NCBI GenBank assembly: GCA_961205875.1 | Contig: OY540822.1 | Location: 11,162,501 to 11,226,500 of the forward strand | DNA from: Sialis fuliginosa | Lineage: Eukaryota > Arthropoda > Insecta > Megaloptera > Sialidae | Direction: 5' to 3' | DNA length: 64,000 nucleotides | Shown here: positions 47,947 through 59,961 of the stretch, piece by piece | Numbering within the stretch: position 1 is the first letter of the stretch | Layout of the letters: each line of letters begins with the position of its first letter | Position numbers and translations under genes: made by a program | Notes under the pieces: generated by a model | What the model was told of the DNA's origin: nothing | Database searches by the model: none | What the model saw: only the letters and a program-made list of their open reading frames with translations

Positions 47947-48052
47947 CAGCAGTTCTTAAACTTATGTGGTATAGGGACCCCCCCCCTGACAGAAAAACAA
48001 AGAAAGTCGTAAAAGTAATTTATTTAATGTCAAACATTTTTAAGAACCGCTG
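47947..48052. mobile_element. hAT-type MITE (106 bp) with 8-bp target duplication
   Basis: CAGCAGTTCTTAAA at the left and TTTAAGAACCGCTG at the right are inverted copies with one mismatch. GTCTATAT flanks both sides (47939-47946 and 48053-48060). The CAGYRGTTCTTAAA end and internal GGGACCCCCC resemble widely distributed hAT MITEs. Confidence 0.92.
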
Positions 48053-48304
48053 GTCTATATAGTTTTAAAAACTGAAATTTCAATTTTGAGCTCGATGTTA
48101 ATATTGTTAAACAATTGTGTCCACAAAAATTCTCTAATCATTTTTACCCAAATATAATCGATTATTGTTTTTATATTGTATTTAAAAAAAATGACACGGG
48201 ACTTTCTTATACGCAGAACTGTGTGTATAGTATATGCGTGTACTAATTATTTAAATAAATATTTCTGGCTAACTAAAAAAATAATAATAATTTCTAATAA
48301 AACA

Positions 48305-48622
48305 TGGGAAAAATTACATTTTTACTTACGCGTGAATAGCTAGTTGAAAAATTTTGTTTTGAAAATTTCTCAGAGCAATATTTTGTAGAGAATTAAGTGC
48401 TAAATTCATAAATCCAGTAATTTAAAGATATTTTTGTTTAAAAATTATCATAAAAATTGGATTTTACTTTTTATGATAACGTTTAAACGAACATATATTT
48501 AAAAATATTGGATCTGTGAATTGATCTTTTTTAATTCTCTACAATATGCTGCTGTAAGAAATTAAAATAAATAAATTTTTCTACGAGCTATTCACGCATA
48601 AGTAAAAAAGTAATTTTTCCCA
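48305..48622. mobile_element. MITE-like element with ~40 bp terminal inverted repeats (318 bp)
   Basis: TGGGAAAAATTACATTTTTA at the left mirrors AAAAAAGTAATTTTTCCCA at the right, and CGCGTGAATAGCTAG mirrors GAGCTATTCACGCATAAG. A second inner inverted pair (TTTGTAGAGAATTAA / TTAATTCTCTACAAT-like) continues the fold. No target duplication was seen. Confidence 0.8.
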
Positions 48623-49138
48623 AGTTAATCTAATAAGAAAAAGACTCGGTTTGCGCCGTTAACAGAATTTGATCTACAAGTCTGAAATTTTGAAACAATT
48701 AACTTTTGACCGAAAAAAAAAATAACGAAAACACCCTAAATGTATATACTGTATACTGTATACTGTATTCGTGTTCTAAGGTACCTCGAGGACAGAAGAG
48801 TTTTATTATTTTAAAGGCATTCCTGCCGTTTATTTTTCATCCTGCTATAATTCACCACATCTTATACAAATACGTTTCACAATTTTATTCACATACATTG
48901 CAAGCGTGAATAGGGAGTGGCAATAAAACAGAGGAAGCGTTATAAAAATGAAGAATGATCGCAAAAATATGAAATAATACAATCAAGGACCTTTACGTAT
49001 TCATATGCATACTCAAAAGTTTACGCACAGAATTTGTGCCCAAACAGAAAAAAGTTTCTTGCTTTATTTATTTTTGTTTTATATATTTTGTTACACTGAA
49101 AAAAAGAATTGTAGTTAAATTGAACTAAATATAATATA
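48623..49138. other. Gene-free AT-rich DNA
   Basis: Nothing recognisable beyond a short repeat of TATACTGTATACTGTATACTG at about 48743-48765. Confidence 0.4.
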
Positions 49139-49658
49139 GTGGCAAGGACCCCAGTAAAATGTTTAATTAAATAAACTGAATTGATATTTGATTATATTAC
49201 CATTACTGAATATTAATCTATATACATTTAACTGTCTTACAGCATGATTTGATGACAATCGACCAATAGGTGTCAAAATGGTGAACATTTAAACTAATTA
49301 TTAGTGTAATGTATTTATTTATTATTATATTATCATAGTAACTGCTTTACATTGTTTCAAATTTGACGATTCTTTCTTTTATATCTTTTGTAATTATTAG
49401 CAAGTGTCCATCACTGCGTGTTTATTACTGGTTTTACCTTTGCCATTACTGGAGAAAAAACATGAGAAAAATAAAAGGCTATAATTTAAAAAACAAACTA
49501 TATTTGGTAACTTTGGTAATTAAATTGATTAAATAAAGAGTTACTTGTTTTTTTTTATTAACATGAGGTCATGAGAATTACAAAAAACAAGCCCATTAAT
49601 CCAAAAAAAACCCCGAAAACTTGTTCTTATAGCGGTCATAACTGGTGCCTTTACCTTA
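49139..49658 (+). mobile_element. MITE family TAAGGTACTGG, copy 4 (left end eroded)
   Basis: This aligns along its length to the copy at 56704-57212. Its left end reads GTGGCAAGGACCCCAGTAA instead of the usual terminus, while the right end keeps AACTGGTGCCTTTACCTTA. Confidence 0.88.
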
Positions 49659-50116
49659 CTTGTTAAAAATATTGAGTCAAATGAATCAAGTATTCTGTAT
49701 TGTTAACAAAATTATTTGATCAATCAAAGATATATTTATTAATTATTGCAAATACACTCCCTTAGTGAGAGGTATTCAACTTCCTATTAATAAAGTAATT
49801 TCAAACCAAATTTTGTAAAGAAAGGAATGTTAGATCTATCTAATTTTTTTTTAAACCAAATATTATCAAATTGTTAATTTGTATGTAATAGCTGTCTGAA
49901 CGATAACTAACTGTACATATGTCAATCAATTGATTAATTTATTAAACTTTATCTAAAAAAAGGCATTATATTTCGTGAACAGATTTGACAACTGAATTAC
50001 ATTTCGGGTAAAATCATTCCATTCATTTTACATATTATCTAGCAATAAACGGTTACCAAAACATGGTAGCATCTGCGATACGACCACGGGTTCATAGAAA
50101 CGGGATGAGACAGCCT

Positions 50117-50138
50117 GGGGGAGGAGGGGGGGGGGGGG
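50117..50138 (+). repeat. Poly-G tract
   Basis: GGGGGAGGAGGG followed by ten more Gs. It is strongly G-quadruplex-prone and the exact length is liable to sequencing error. Confidence 0.75.
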
Positions 50139-50267
50139 CTTTCAATACAGTGGGGCACTATATATGGAGTCAATTGCGGACTGATTTTAATCATACATAT
50201 TTTTTTCGTAGATGTTTATTTGCATAGTTTTTATATTGATACAAATGGTATACATTTTAGTAAATTT

Positions 50268-50290
50268 GGGGGGGTGGGGGTGATAGGGGG
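50268..50290 (+). repeat. G-rich run
   Basis: Three G-tracts, GGGGGGG, GGGGG and GGGGG, separated by T and TGATA. With internal slippage this could fold as a G-quadruplex. Confidence 0.6.
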
Positions 50291-51842
50291 CGAGTAGAAA
50301 TGACCACATGAAAAATAAAATGGCAAATCTTTCTTAATAGGTAAGATCTTAAAAAAATATTAATTTATTTGTGTAGTATTTTTATTGTTTTTTTTTTTTT
50401 TTTTTTATTTGGTCGTGGGTGTATTATATAGTTGATTTTTGTAACGCCACTGGACTATGAGGAGTGGTGCAAGTGAAAGGGAAAGTGAGGATGAGTGAGA
50501 TTGCGGCGGACACTGTTGTAGCGGGACCTAAGAAGCAGCGTCATTTGCATTTCATGGCAATTTAACGATCTTAATTAGCGGGCCAGATCGGTTTTACCCC
50601 CTCTCCTCTACAGTTCAGCCGCTACACTTTGCGCCACAACATTGTCATGGTGTTATTCTCTAATATAAAGGGATCAGTCAACTTTCAAGTGCCCCCCACT
50701 ACAAACGAATTTCCCCTCAAATATGTGTATTGCATTTAGGTTCTGTTCTGGGAAAAATATTTGGCATACTTTTGATTTTTACAAAAAAGTTAATAAATTA
50801 AATAAAAATACGTTAACTGTAAGTCATATATGAAAATGAAAATTAAGAAAATAGTTAAAGGAAAAGTAACTGTGACGGGTCAAAAAATTGTAAATATTTG
50901 GGAATTTTATAATATATAATATACATATATAAATATTTGGAACATTTTATTAAGTAGTATATATTCAACTTATTCAGAACTAATTTTTATTGAAAAATTT
51001 TAAAAATTTATGAGCCTCGATGTGACCACCAAAAAAAATATATTTTTCTCCATTTCAGGATGGGTTATCGGAAAATAAATAAATATCTATATGAATGTTT
51101 CAACACAATTTTTTTAATTAAAATAATTAAAAATAGTGCTATTACGAAAATTTAGATTTTTTTTATTCGGTTCATTAGTTTTTGAGGAATCGCTGGGACA
51201 AGGTCGAAAAAAGTTGTTGCGAGAAAAACCCTTTTAAAGTTTTCTAACTCAGGCAATTTCCGGATATTTTTGAATATGTATACTTTAAAAAAGTGGCTTT
51301 CTTCCTTAACATTTTAGAAATAAGTAAACTTTTTGGTATAAGTACAATCTAAGAGAACATGATAATATAATGTATATATACTTATTTTATTATGGATAGA
51401 ACATATAATTTACTTGTATATATAGTTTTAGTTATATGGAACAGATACAATAAAAACATGTTTCCTACCCTTCCTTAATAACAGTCTTTACCCCCCTTCT
51501 CTCATCTTTAACGTACGGTGTACTCTCTAAGATGATTTTACAACTGCTCCATAAGGTGCTTGAGAGGTTAAACATACATACATACACACATCTATACACG
51601 TTAAATTCATGAATAGTAGTTATATTATTCCAATTTGAAACGGTAACAATCCAAGACTTATTCAAGAGTTCCTAACCAAGTTTTGAATTTCGTTTATACA
51701 GAGTGATGTAGAAAACAGTATTTTGTTATTTATTTATACAACGTAATTGTTGAGATAAATATTCGTTTTCTTTTATACATAAAAAATACCTTGTTTTGCT
51801 CGCTGAAATAATACCTTTTTTATTCGAAAAACATATTTTTAG

Positions 51843-51860
51843 AGGGAGGGGGAGGGGGGG
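51843..51860 (+). repeat. G-rich run
   Basis: AGGGAGGGGGAGGGGGGG has three to four usable G-tracts. No gene lies nearby. Confidence 0.6.
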
Positions 51861-51932
51861 CTGTGGAGCGTAGACTCTTTTAAATTGTTGTGAATGAGAT
51901 ATGAATATAGATGAATATTTGAATGAGAGAGT

Positions 51933-52430
51933 TGCATCCTATATCTAGTGTAATTTTATCAAAAAGGCACTCATTTCAGTTTCATTATCATATGTAGTAG
52001 TCGAGCACCACGAAAGCCGAGAGTTTACATTTTTTTGGGCAGTTGAGTAATTTCTTAAGACATATTTGAGTGAGAAAGTATCACGCATCCTATATCTAGT
52101 GTAATGTTATCAAAAAGGCACCCATTTCTGTTTCATAATAATATGTGATTATCATATGTATTAGTCGAGCACCACGGAAGCCTGAGAGTTTTGGGCAGTT
52201 GAGTAATTTCTTAAGACATATTTGAGTGAGAACGTCTCACCCTATATCTAGTGTAATTTTATCAAAAAGGCACCCATTTCATTTTGATTATCATATGTAT
52301 TAGTCGAACACCACGAAAGCCTGAGAGTTTACATTCTTTTTTGGGCAGTTGAGTAATTTCTTGAGACATATTTGAGTGAGAACGTCTCACCCTATATCCA
52401 GTGTAATGTTATCAAAAAGGCACCCCTTCT
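51933..52430 (+). repeat. Tandem ~150 bp repeat, about 3.3 units
   Basis: Units start near 51933, 52085, 52236 and 52385. Shared parts are CCTATATCTAGTGTAATTTT, ATCAAAAAGGCACYCATTTC, TCGAGCACCACGAAAGCC and GGGCAGTTGAGTAATTTCTT. The last unit is truncated. No relation to the other repeats was noticed. Confidence 0.92.
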
Positions 52431-53098
52431 AGTTCGTGGGAAATATGCATACTTGTCAATATACATACATACGTAGGCATATATGTGTTGAGCGCGCGAC
52501 TAACGTGTGGGGTGGCGCGGCAGAAACGAGGGAGGAACGACGTTGTTCAGTTGGGGGTGTATAATAAGCCATTGTTAGAATATTGCTCTTAATTCCTCGC
52601 TTCTTGAATCCAAACTTGTGGTTGATTGCAGGTTTCCTTACAATGTTTACATATAGACATGGACTATTGTTTCAGTTTATGCATATGTTTGAATATTTAC
52701 CCCTGTTGGAGGTTGTACAGATCTGCTCCTAGAAAATTGCACTCGATTATACGACGTACTTTTGTCCGATTTGTCCAAAAGCCTACTTTTATTTCGGCAT
52801 CTACACATTTTTATACTGCTTAAAAAAATTACATACTAACTGCAAAAATATATTACATTTATTTAAAAATAAACTGTTTGGTGTGACCTCTTGAGGTCCA
52901 CATTACTAACTTCCTAGCATGGTATGACTATCAACACTTGAATACTGATTATTATTTATTGTTTCCATTTAGTTTATGTGAATATATTATTGTAACAGTA
53001 GGGGCCAAAAATATCACTTAATACGCGTGTAGATTTAAAAAAAAATATTATATCAAAGGTTTCAAATTATTTCAACTGACCGAATTCGATGAAATTGT
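52431..53098. other. Gene-free DNA
   Basis: A GC-richer stretch at 52490-52560 (GAGCGCGCGACTAACGTGTG and onward) has no ORF of note. The 65-codon ORF at 52626 has no recognisable domain. Confidence 0.4.
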
Positions 53099-53544
53099 CA
53101 AAACAAGTAACTCTTTATTTAATCAATTTAATTACCAAAGTCTGCAAATATAGTTTGTTTTTTAAATTATAGCCTTTTATTTTGTTTATGTTTTTTCTCC
53201 AGTAATGGTAAAGTAAAACTAGTAATGAGCACACAATGATGGTCACTTGCAAAATGATAAGTACTACGACATAAAATATATAAAAGAAAGAATCGTCAAA
53301 TTTGAAACAATGTAAAGCAGTTTCTATGATAATATAATAATTAATAAATAAATTATACTAATAATTAGTTTAAATGTCCACCATTTTGACACCTATTGGC
53401 CGATTGTCATCAAATCACGCTGTAAGACAGTTAAATGTATATAGATTAATATTCAGAAATGGTAGTAATCAAATATCAACAAATATTTCTAATTAAAAAA
53501 TAGCCATTACTGGGGCCATATCCAAGACTGGTGCCAGTACCTTA
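53099..53544 (-). mobile_element. MITE family TAAGGTACTGG, copy 5 (reverse, one end missing)
   Basis: In reverse orientation it keeps the family's left terminus (ACTGGTGCCAGTACCTTA read on plus) and lacks the other ~35 bp terminus, starting at AAAACAAGTAACTCTTTATT. Confidence 0.9.
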
Positions 53545-54048
53545 CATCGATTTTCGAACCCATTACAATAACTTCCCAATGCTGGGAAGTTAATAACAAA
53601 TGTAAATTTGATTTGTCCACAAACATTTTGCAGACAGACTACATTACAATAATAACAAGGTGTAGGTATATGATATGATGGATACATGAGGCGTGCCATC
53701 CGTTTAAATGGAAGGAAGAAGTCAGGGAGTGAATAAAGATACTTCTAGCGTCACTTCATGACTTTAGGAAGTTTTGGCATAAACAGGGACTCTGGGGAAC
53801 AGAAAGTACATCAACTGTAAAAGGAGACATGGACCACTGGCAACATGGAGCACGAACCTCTACGCGTACGTGACGGGGATGTGGTAATAATCTACAATTG
53901 GCAACACTGATTTTAAACAGCTTTGTTCAGATATTTATTGGTGTACGTTAAAAACCCAAAGCGCAATATAATGTCTAATTTACAAACAAACTTTTAATTA
54001 CTTGTATTTATTAGCTTGCAGATTATTTAAATTATTCAAATAAATAAA
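53545..54048. other. Gene-free spacer between two MITE copies
   Basis: This is mixed-composition DNA with no credible exon. Two copies of the TAAGGTACTGG family flank it in opposite orientation. Confidence 0.4.
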
Positions 54049-54462
54049 TAAGGTACTGGCACCAGTCTTGGATATGACCCCAGTAATGGCTATCCTGAAT
54101 TAGAAATATTTGTTGATATGATTACTACCATTTCTGAATATTTATCTATATACATTTAACTGTTTTACAGCGTGATTTGATGACAATCGGCCAATAGGTG
54201 TCAAAATGGTGGACATTTAAACTAATTATTAGTATCATTTATTTATTAATTATTATATTATCATAGAAACTGTTTCAATTGTGTTGTAGTATTTAAAATT
54301 TTGCAAGTGTCTAAAAGGCTATAATAAAAAAAAACTATATTTGCGGACTTTGGTAGTTAAATTGATTAAATAAAGAGTTACTTGTTTTATTAGTAACATG
54401 AGTTCATCACAAAAACAGGCAACCTTGCTCTTATAGCGGCCATAACTGGTGCCAGTATCTTA
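54049..54462 (+). mobile_element. MITE family TAAGGTACTGG, copy 6 (both ends intact, internal deletion)
   Basis: TAAGGTACTGGCACCAG and the inverted CTGGTGCCAGTATCTTA are both present over 414 bp. Compared with the 509 bp copy it lacks part of the middle (the CATTACTGGAGAAAAAAC block). This copy defines the inverted termini best. Confidence 0.93.
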
Positions 54463-55189
54463 GAGGTTACACATTAGCAGTTCCTATAGAATATATTTGA
54501 TACGTTAGTTGCGAATGCGCGCTCTCTCTTGCGCTCTTTTTGCCCGTCTTTTAATAAATTCAGGTGTCTGAAGAACGTAAAGTCAAATACCTCTCGAGTG
54601 GAGAAAAGCTACACCTTTTTAACAGAGCGCTAACTTTAAAACTAAAGCACAAAACTTTGTAACCGTACTGTATAAAGTTTTCCTTTTAAATGTTAATTTG
54701 TCTGCTGTACTTTTTTCGATTCATTTTAGATATATATTTATTTTTTAATTATACGTAAAAGAAAAATAAAGTATTGTTAATTATGAAATAAAGATGACCA
54801 AAAAGTTTTCAAATAAAATATTAAGTAAAGCTTCATTTTATGTGGTAAATACGTTCCACGAAATTAAGAATGCCTAAAAACACAAAGAAAATTGATTTCA
54901 AACTTAAAATAAAATAAGTTTGTTTTTCAATTTTACTTATTTAATTTTATTGAAAAGTAACAATATTTTTTTATATTTTTTCATCAGAATTATCGTCAAT
55001 ATTTGAAAATACAATTCGGTAAATTTTGTTAACTAATAATAACAAAACGTTTACATATTTAAATTCTTTGAATTGTCAGCTTTCATTAGATACCCTGAAT
55101 TTGCATGAAAATCCGCGAAAAAAGAAATCCTGCTGTATAGTTAAAATATGAATTATTATCAAAATATTAGATTACGAATACCTACATAA
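54463..55189. other. Gene-free AT-rich DNA
   Basis: GCGCGCTCTCTCTTGCGCTC near 54518 is the only GC-rich feature. No gene or clear repeat was recognised. Confidence 0.4.
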
Positions 55190-55560
55190 AATAAAAATAT
55201 TATTATTGCTTTGGTCGCAAATAACTCGATCAAAAATAGTCATGAATCAATACAAAAAAATAGGTGTGACTGTGTCGGGATGCACAGTCGAGGGATTGAC
55301 GTGAATACGTAGCAGTGGGGTTAAATAAAACTCAGACTAGTATTGTATAATATATATATTTAGTTATTTCTTATGATTTGTACGAACAATTCAATTAATT
55401 AATATTTACAAGCGCAATCGCGGACAAAAAAATCTCATTGCGTTCTATCAAGTTTCCTGAAACTCTAGTCTGATTTACGAAAGTCATTTATTAGATTTGG
55501 TAAAAAAAATATCACGATTTGTGGAGGCTCTCAAAATTGATAATAATTTTTAAACATTTG
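55190..55560. repeat. Composite repeat: element like 44150-44411 interrupted by a ~180 bp repeat
   Basis: The outer parts resemble the element at 44150-44411 in inverted orientation (AAAAATAGTCATGAATCAAT, GGAGGCTCTCAAAATTGAT). Between them, 55257-55440 is an inverted match to 61380-61536 (CACAGTCGAGGGATTGACGT, GAATACGTAGCAG). This suggests one element inserted in another. Confidence 0.65.
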
Positions 55561-56703
55561 AAGAACACCGTTTAAATACCACTGCTATAAGCAATAAAAT
55601 TAAAGTTTAATTAAAATAGTACGTACAGTAGTTACATCTATAAACAGTAAAATAGTATTTTGTTTTGCAAAGTGGCCGATATATGCGAACGACAAACGAG
55701 AGGGTTGAAAGTTTAAAGGGCAACTTAAACATAAGAGCAATGATTGAATGAAGAAGCAGAATAAGAGAGAGGTAAAATGTACCATCTGGGAGCAATACGA
55801 ACGTAAGGTACATGCCTACATCGGTGTTGTATTGGGAATACAGGTGTACCACCTTTCGGAAAATAGGGGAAATATATATCTACTTCTCACAATTAATGAA
55901 AAATACTTAATACGTGTTGTCATACTCGCGAAAATGCTATATTTTTACAATTATACATAAACAATAGGCTCTAAATTTTTTAATAGGTAATAAAATCTAT
56001 TTTGATAATTGTTGGTGCAAAAGTTACTCAACCGATTTTGATCAAACTTTCACTCTTCAACTTAGACTCGTATCCAGGAAATTTACAATTTTTTAATATA
56101 AAAATATCAACTTGACACGAAAATTACCGAATTTGATGGGCTTTTTAATGTTCGAAAATCTAGGAAACGGGATTTAGTTTAGGCTATGTAATAATTGAAT
56201 TCAAGCAGGCCCGTATTAAAGAAAATTTATATTTTATAATAAAAGTATATAAAAATTAAATTATTTAAACGATTAGAATAAAATATAAATAAAATGAACT
56301 ATAGTAAATATTTATAGTAGGGTAAAATTATAATTAAATATAGAATATTTGGCTTGAGTTGTCTCTTCCTTTAATGTCTCCCACAGGCGGATATGAATCT
56401 GTAGAATCAAAACTTCCTGCTTCAGTCATACACCGGATATCTCAGTGTTATCTCTTAACCTGGATATGACAACAAGGTCCTTTGATTGTATATTAGCATT
56501 ATTATTAAATGCTTTCACTAATTCAAATATAGGTATGTACATATATATTTATGTGGGTAGTATTTTGAGTTCGATGGTCGACATTTTCCAGGCGGTTTTC
56601 CATTAAAACAACAAAAACAGTTGTTAACATTGAATTTTAATTGTTAAATTTGAATTGTATCTAGAGAAAAAGCTAAGCTAACGCGTAATTTTTTAATATT
56701 AGA
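55561..56703. other. Gene-free AT-rich DNA
   Basis: GTTACTCAACCGATTTTGAT at about 56022 is LINE-tail-like. The ORFs at 55600-55960 overlap on both strands and look non-coding. Confidence 0.4.
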
Positions 56704-57212
56704 TAAGGTACTGGCACCAGTCTTGGATATGACCCCAGTAATGGCTATTTTTTAATTAAATGTACTGAATTAGAAATATTTGTTGATATTTGATTACTAC
56801 CATTTCTGAATATTAATCTATATACATTTAACTGTCTTACAGCGTGATTTGATGACAATCGGCCAATATGTGTCAGAATGGTGGATATTTCAACTAATTA
56901 TTAGTATAATTTATTTATTAATTATTATATTATCATAGCAACTGCTTTACATTGTTTCAAATTTCACGATTCTTTCTTTTATATCTGCGTGCTCATTATT
57001 GGTTTCACTGGAGAAAAAATATGAACAAAGTAAAAGGCTATAATTTAAAAAACAAACTATATTTGCAGACTTTGGTAATTAAATTGATTAAATAAAGAGT
57101 TACTTGTTTTATTAGTAACATGAGTTCATGAGAATTACAAAAAACAAGCCCATTAATTCAAAAAAACCGAAAACTTGCTCTTATAGCGGCCACAACTGGT
57201 GCCTTTACCTTA
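56704..57212 (+). mobile_element. MITE family TAAGGTACTGG, copy 7 (reference full-length copy, 509 bp)
   Basis: The left terminus is TAAGGTACTGGCACCAG and the right is AACTGGTGCCTTTACCTTA. Ordered blocks inside are ACCCCAGTAATGGCTATTTT, TTACAGCGTGATTTGATGAC, CAACTGCTTTACATTG, TAAATAAAGAGTTACTTGTT, AACATGAGTTCATGAGAATT and CTTGCTCTTATAGCGGCC. It has no ORF beyond 60 codons, so it cannot encode a transposase. Confidence 0.93.
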
Positions 57213-58296
57213 TTACAAAATTTTCAATTTTTGATAGATTTGGCATTACCATTGTTATTTTGAGCTTGTTAATAAAAATACAAATAAAAAAACAACAGTT
57301 TCAAAAAGTTGCTATATAATTTTCCAACACGGATTGTTTTTGAAATGTAACTTCTTTAGCGCGACTAGTGAATTGGAATGATCTCGATATATTTAAAAAT
57401 TCGACACGTTTTAAAGATGAAACGCATATAGTGAATTGTGCATGCAAACATATCACTTTACGTTGGTTATGCGTGAGAGAGAGATGAGTAAATGTGTGTG
57501 TAAAGGTGCGCGTTTTATATATGGTTTGATTATTAATTTAGTAATCGTTTACTTTATTTATTTAATTCGCATGGTTAATTAAAACAAAAGAAGTTCCACT
57601 TCAACCATGTGCTTATGTGGGTGAAGCACATATACCACTTTTTTGTTGTTGTAAAACCGCTGTAAGATGTTAACGATTCGTTTAAGGCACTGTTTTTTAG
57701 GAACGTATCGTAACTATGAATAGATAAAACTAGATAATGTAGTGAGTATAGTGTCCAGCATTTCATAGGTAGCAATAGCAAAGCCCGCATGGTCTGTGTG
57801 TATGTATGTATGTATATTAATTTTGTTGTACCCCTCGAGATAAAGACTGAAACAGACATTCATTGTGTTCTACAACCTCTCTTGTGTACAAAGACACATT
57901 TACTAGTACTGATAGTAACATGAGTACTATATAGAAGGCTTCAGATGTGGTCGCTCTTGTAGATCAATATTCAAATATATCGTGTATTTATTATGTAAGG
58001 AGCTACTTTACCCCTGCTACTTTTCTATTGACCAGAACAGATAAACAACTTACAGAAAGAATTCTTACCCTTGTGTAATCCCCTTCCCCACTCTGAAAGC
58101 TCATCGTTGCCGGGAAGTAGTAAACAAGCCGGTGTTTACTAGTTGTTTGGTAGCTAAAGTGCATTTGCTTTACGTGAAAAACTATTTAACTTTCACATGG
58201 TATCTTGTTGTTTTCACTTTTTAATTGTTTTCATCGGCGTTCATTGTTTTTCGTATATATTTATTGTGAATTTTGAAAATGTTTAGAAATGTACTA
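57213..58296. other. Gene-free DNA
   Basis: A (TGTA)n microsatellite lies near 57800. The 94-codon minus-strand ORF at 57575-57859 lacks splice context and known motifs. Confidence 0.4.
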
Positions 58297-58576
58297 ACGT
58301 CACTATTATTATATTTTAAATATAAATACATAGATTATTATCTTAAATTAATATAACATTTTTCTATATGGTATTTATTTAAGAAAATACATTAAATTAT
58401 AAAAATTGTATTTTCTACATATTCTACAATTTTTACAGCTTTGTAAAACTATTTGTATAGCATACACGTTCTTTTCGAACGAATGTAATTACATTTATAG
58501 TGTCAATAATAATATAATATAAACATAATAATAATATAATAGTAGTGAAGTTAAAATAGTCACTTTAAATCTACAA
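58297..58576. mobile_element. Decayed relative of the hAT MITE at 33192, ends lost
   Basis: ACGTCACTATTATTATATTT, AATACATAGATTATTATCTT and CGAATGTAATTACATTTATA match the inside of 33192-33536. The GTACACCTCTA ends and the CCGGCCGG subterminal repeats are absent. The right side stops exactly where another MITE fragment begins. Confidence 0.85.
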
Positions 58577-58752
58577 AACATAAACAAAATAAAAGGCTAT
58601 AATTAAAAAAAAACTATATTTGCGGACTTTGGTAGTTAAATTGATTAAATAAAGAGTTATATACTTGTTTTATTATTAACATGAGTTCATGATAATTACA
58701 AAAATCAGTAAACTTTGCTCTTCTAGCGGTTATATCTGGTGCCAGTACCTTA
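58577..58752 (+). mobile_element. MITE family TAAGGTACTGG, copy 8 (right part only)
   Basis: This contains AACAAAATAAAAGGCTATAA through to the right terminus CTGGTGCCAGTACCTTA. It directly abuts the hAT remnant at 58576. Confidence 0.88.
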
Positions 58753-59752
58753 TACCATTATTAGTACGATAATTGCATAGCTTTAAAAATTACCCCAGTT
58801 TTTTGTAGCAATATATTTACTTTAATTAACTTAATGAACGTATAACAAAAATGAAATGTATATGCAGTATAAATCTATGTAATTCGTTGTTTATTTTTAA
58901 ATTAAATATGATTGTTTAATCTATGTAATTTAATCAATTTGACAATAAACGTAGTATATTTATTTTGTTTTATCGTAATGAAATAGAAAATGTTTGCATA
59001 CGTAAGTTAAAAAAAACTATAATAAAAACAAAACTTATAAAAAAAGAAATAAAATAAATCTGTTGGCTATACACATAGAAGCTTGTATCCCTCCCTGACT
59101 TATACAAAAAGTAGACAATTCATTTGGGGATAGAAGCAACATAAAAACAGCAAAACATGAATGTCCAGCCTATAGGGGATTACTTTTAGACACATAAAGA
59201 AATATAAATGAATGAGGTAAAGCATCTAAGAAGAACTATAACACAGTTTGGGTATTGACTATTGACTATTGCAACAGACCGACGATTGCCTCTGACTGGA
59301 TAAGAAGAACATTAGGGCGAATGAGGTTAGACGGATAAAGACGGCAATAGCGACGTTAATGTCTTTTAGTAATCCGTGCTGTGGAAGGTGGAAAGATTGA
59401 GCAAAACAAGTTGAGGTCGTTAAAGAAATGGTTGAACTGATGACCTGTAGGTTGGAATAAAATACCATAGATGAAATCGTCCTATTCGTTGTGTGTTATC
59501 TGTTAAATGTTTTTATGTTCGATTTCGTTGTTATATGTTTCTATTTTTTCTTAACATTATCTAATTTAGCAAAATGCCTTCTTCCTTGTTGTTCATCACA
59601 TTTAACTACCGCTAGCTACTTTTAGTTAATTAAAATATATAAATCATTGATATTATCGTAGCGACATTTTTTCCGAAGTTAACAAACCTGAGATTAACCG
59701 TTAAGAAGTTAGAAAACATTTTAGTATTTGAGTCTAGAGTTTCAGGCCAGAT
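58753..59752. other. Gene-free DNA
   Basis: The stretch at 59210-59470 is GC-richer, with TATTGACTATTGACTATTGC repeats, but both strands carry only short unconvincing ORFs. Confidence 0.4.
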
Positions 59753-59935
59753 ACTGGGTGGTCATTTCAGAAACTTGATGTAACACGCAGAGATTAGTTT
59801 TGCGCGCTAGCGTAAATTTAAAATCAGTATATCTTTACATAGAGCAGATAACTACGTGGGTTTTGGTCTCAAATGATAGATCTCGATTAGATGAGTGATA
59901 AATTTAATATTATAAAAAAATAGATTTTGTATGTA
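59753..59935 (+). repeat. Dispersed direct repeat, copy A
   Basis: This shares CCAGATACTG, TTTTGCGCGCTAGYGTAAAT, TTAAAATCAGTATAT and ACGTGGGTTTTGGT with 61037-61250 in the same orientation. No transposon ends were recognised. Confidence 0.8.
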
Positions 59936-59938
59936 ATT

Positions 59939-59961
59939 GGGGGGGGGGGGAGGGGAGGGGG
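59939..59961 (+). repeat. Poly-G tract
   Basis: A run of twelve Gs followed by AGGGG and AGGGGG. It fits the G-quadruplex pattern and abuts the dispersed repeat at 59753-59935. Confidence 0.75.

Larger units (their letters stand above)
49659..51932. other. Gene-free DNA with G-rich runs
   Basis: No exon chain. G-rich runs lie at 50117-50138, 50268-50290 and 51843-51860. A GC-richer stretch at 50440-50650 has no long ORF. A T-run of about 23 begins near 50384. Confidence 0.45.

Noticed and set aside
53493-53699. Minus-strand 68-codon ORF
   Set aside because: Part of it translates the left end of a MITE copy and it has no further coding context.
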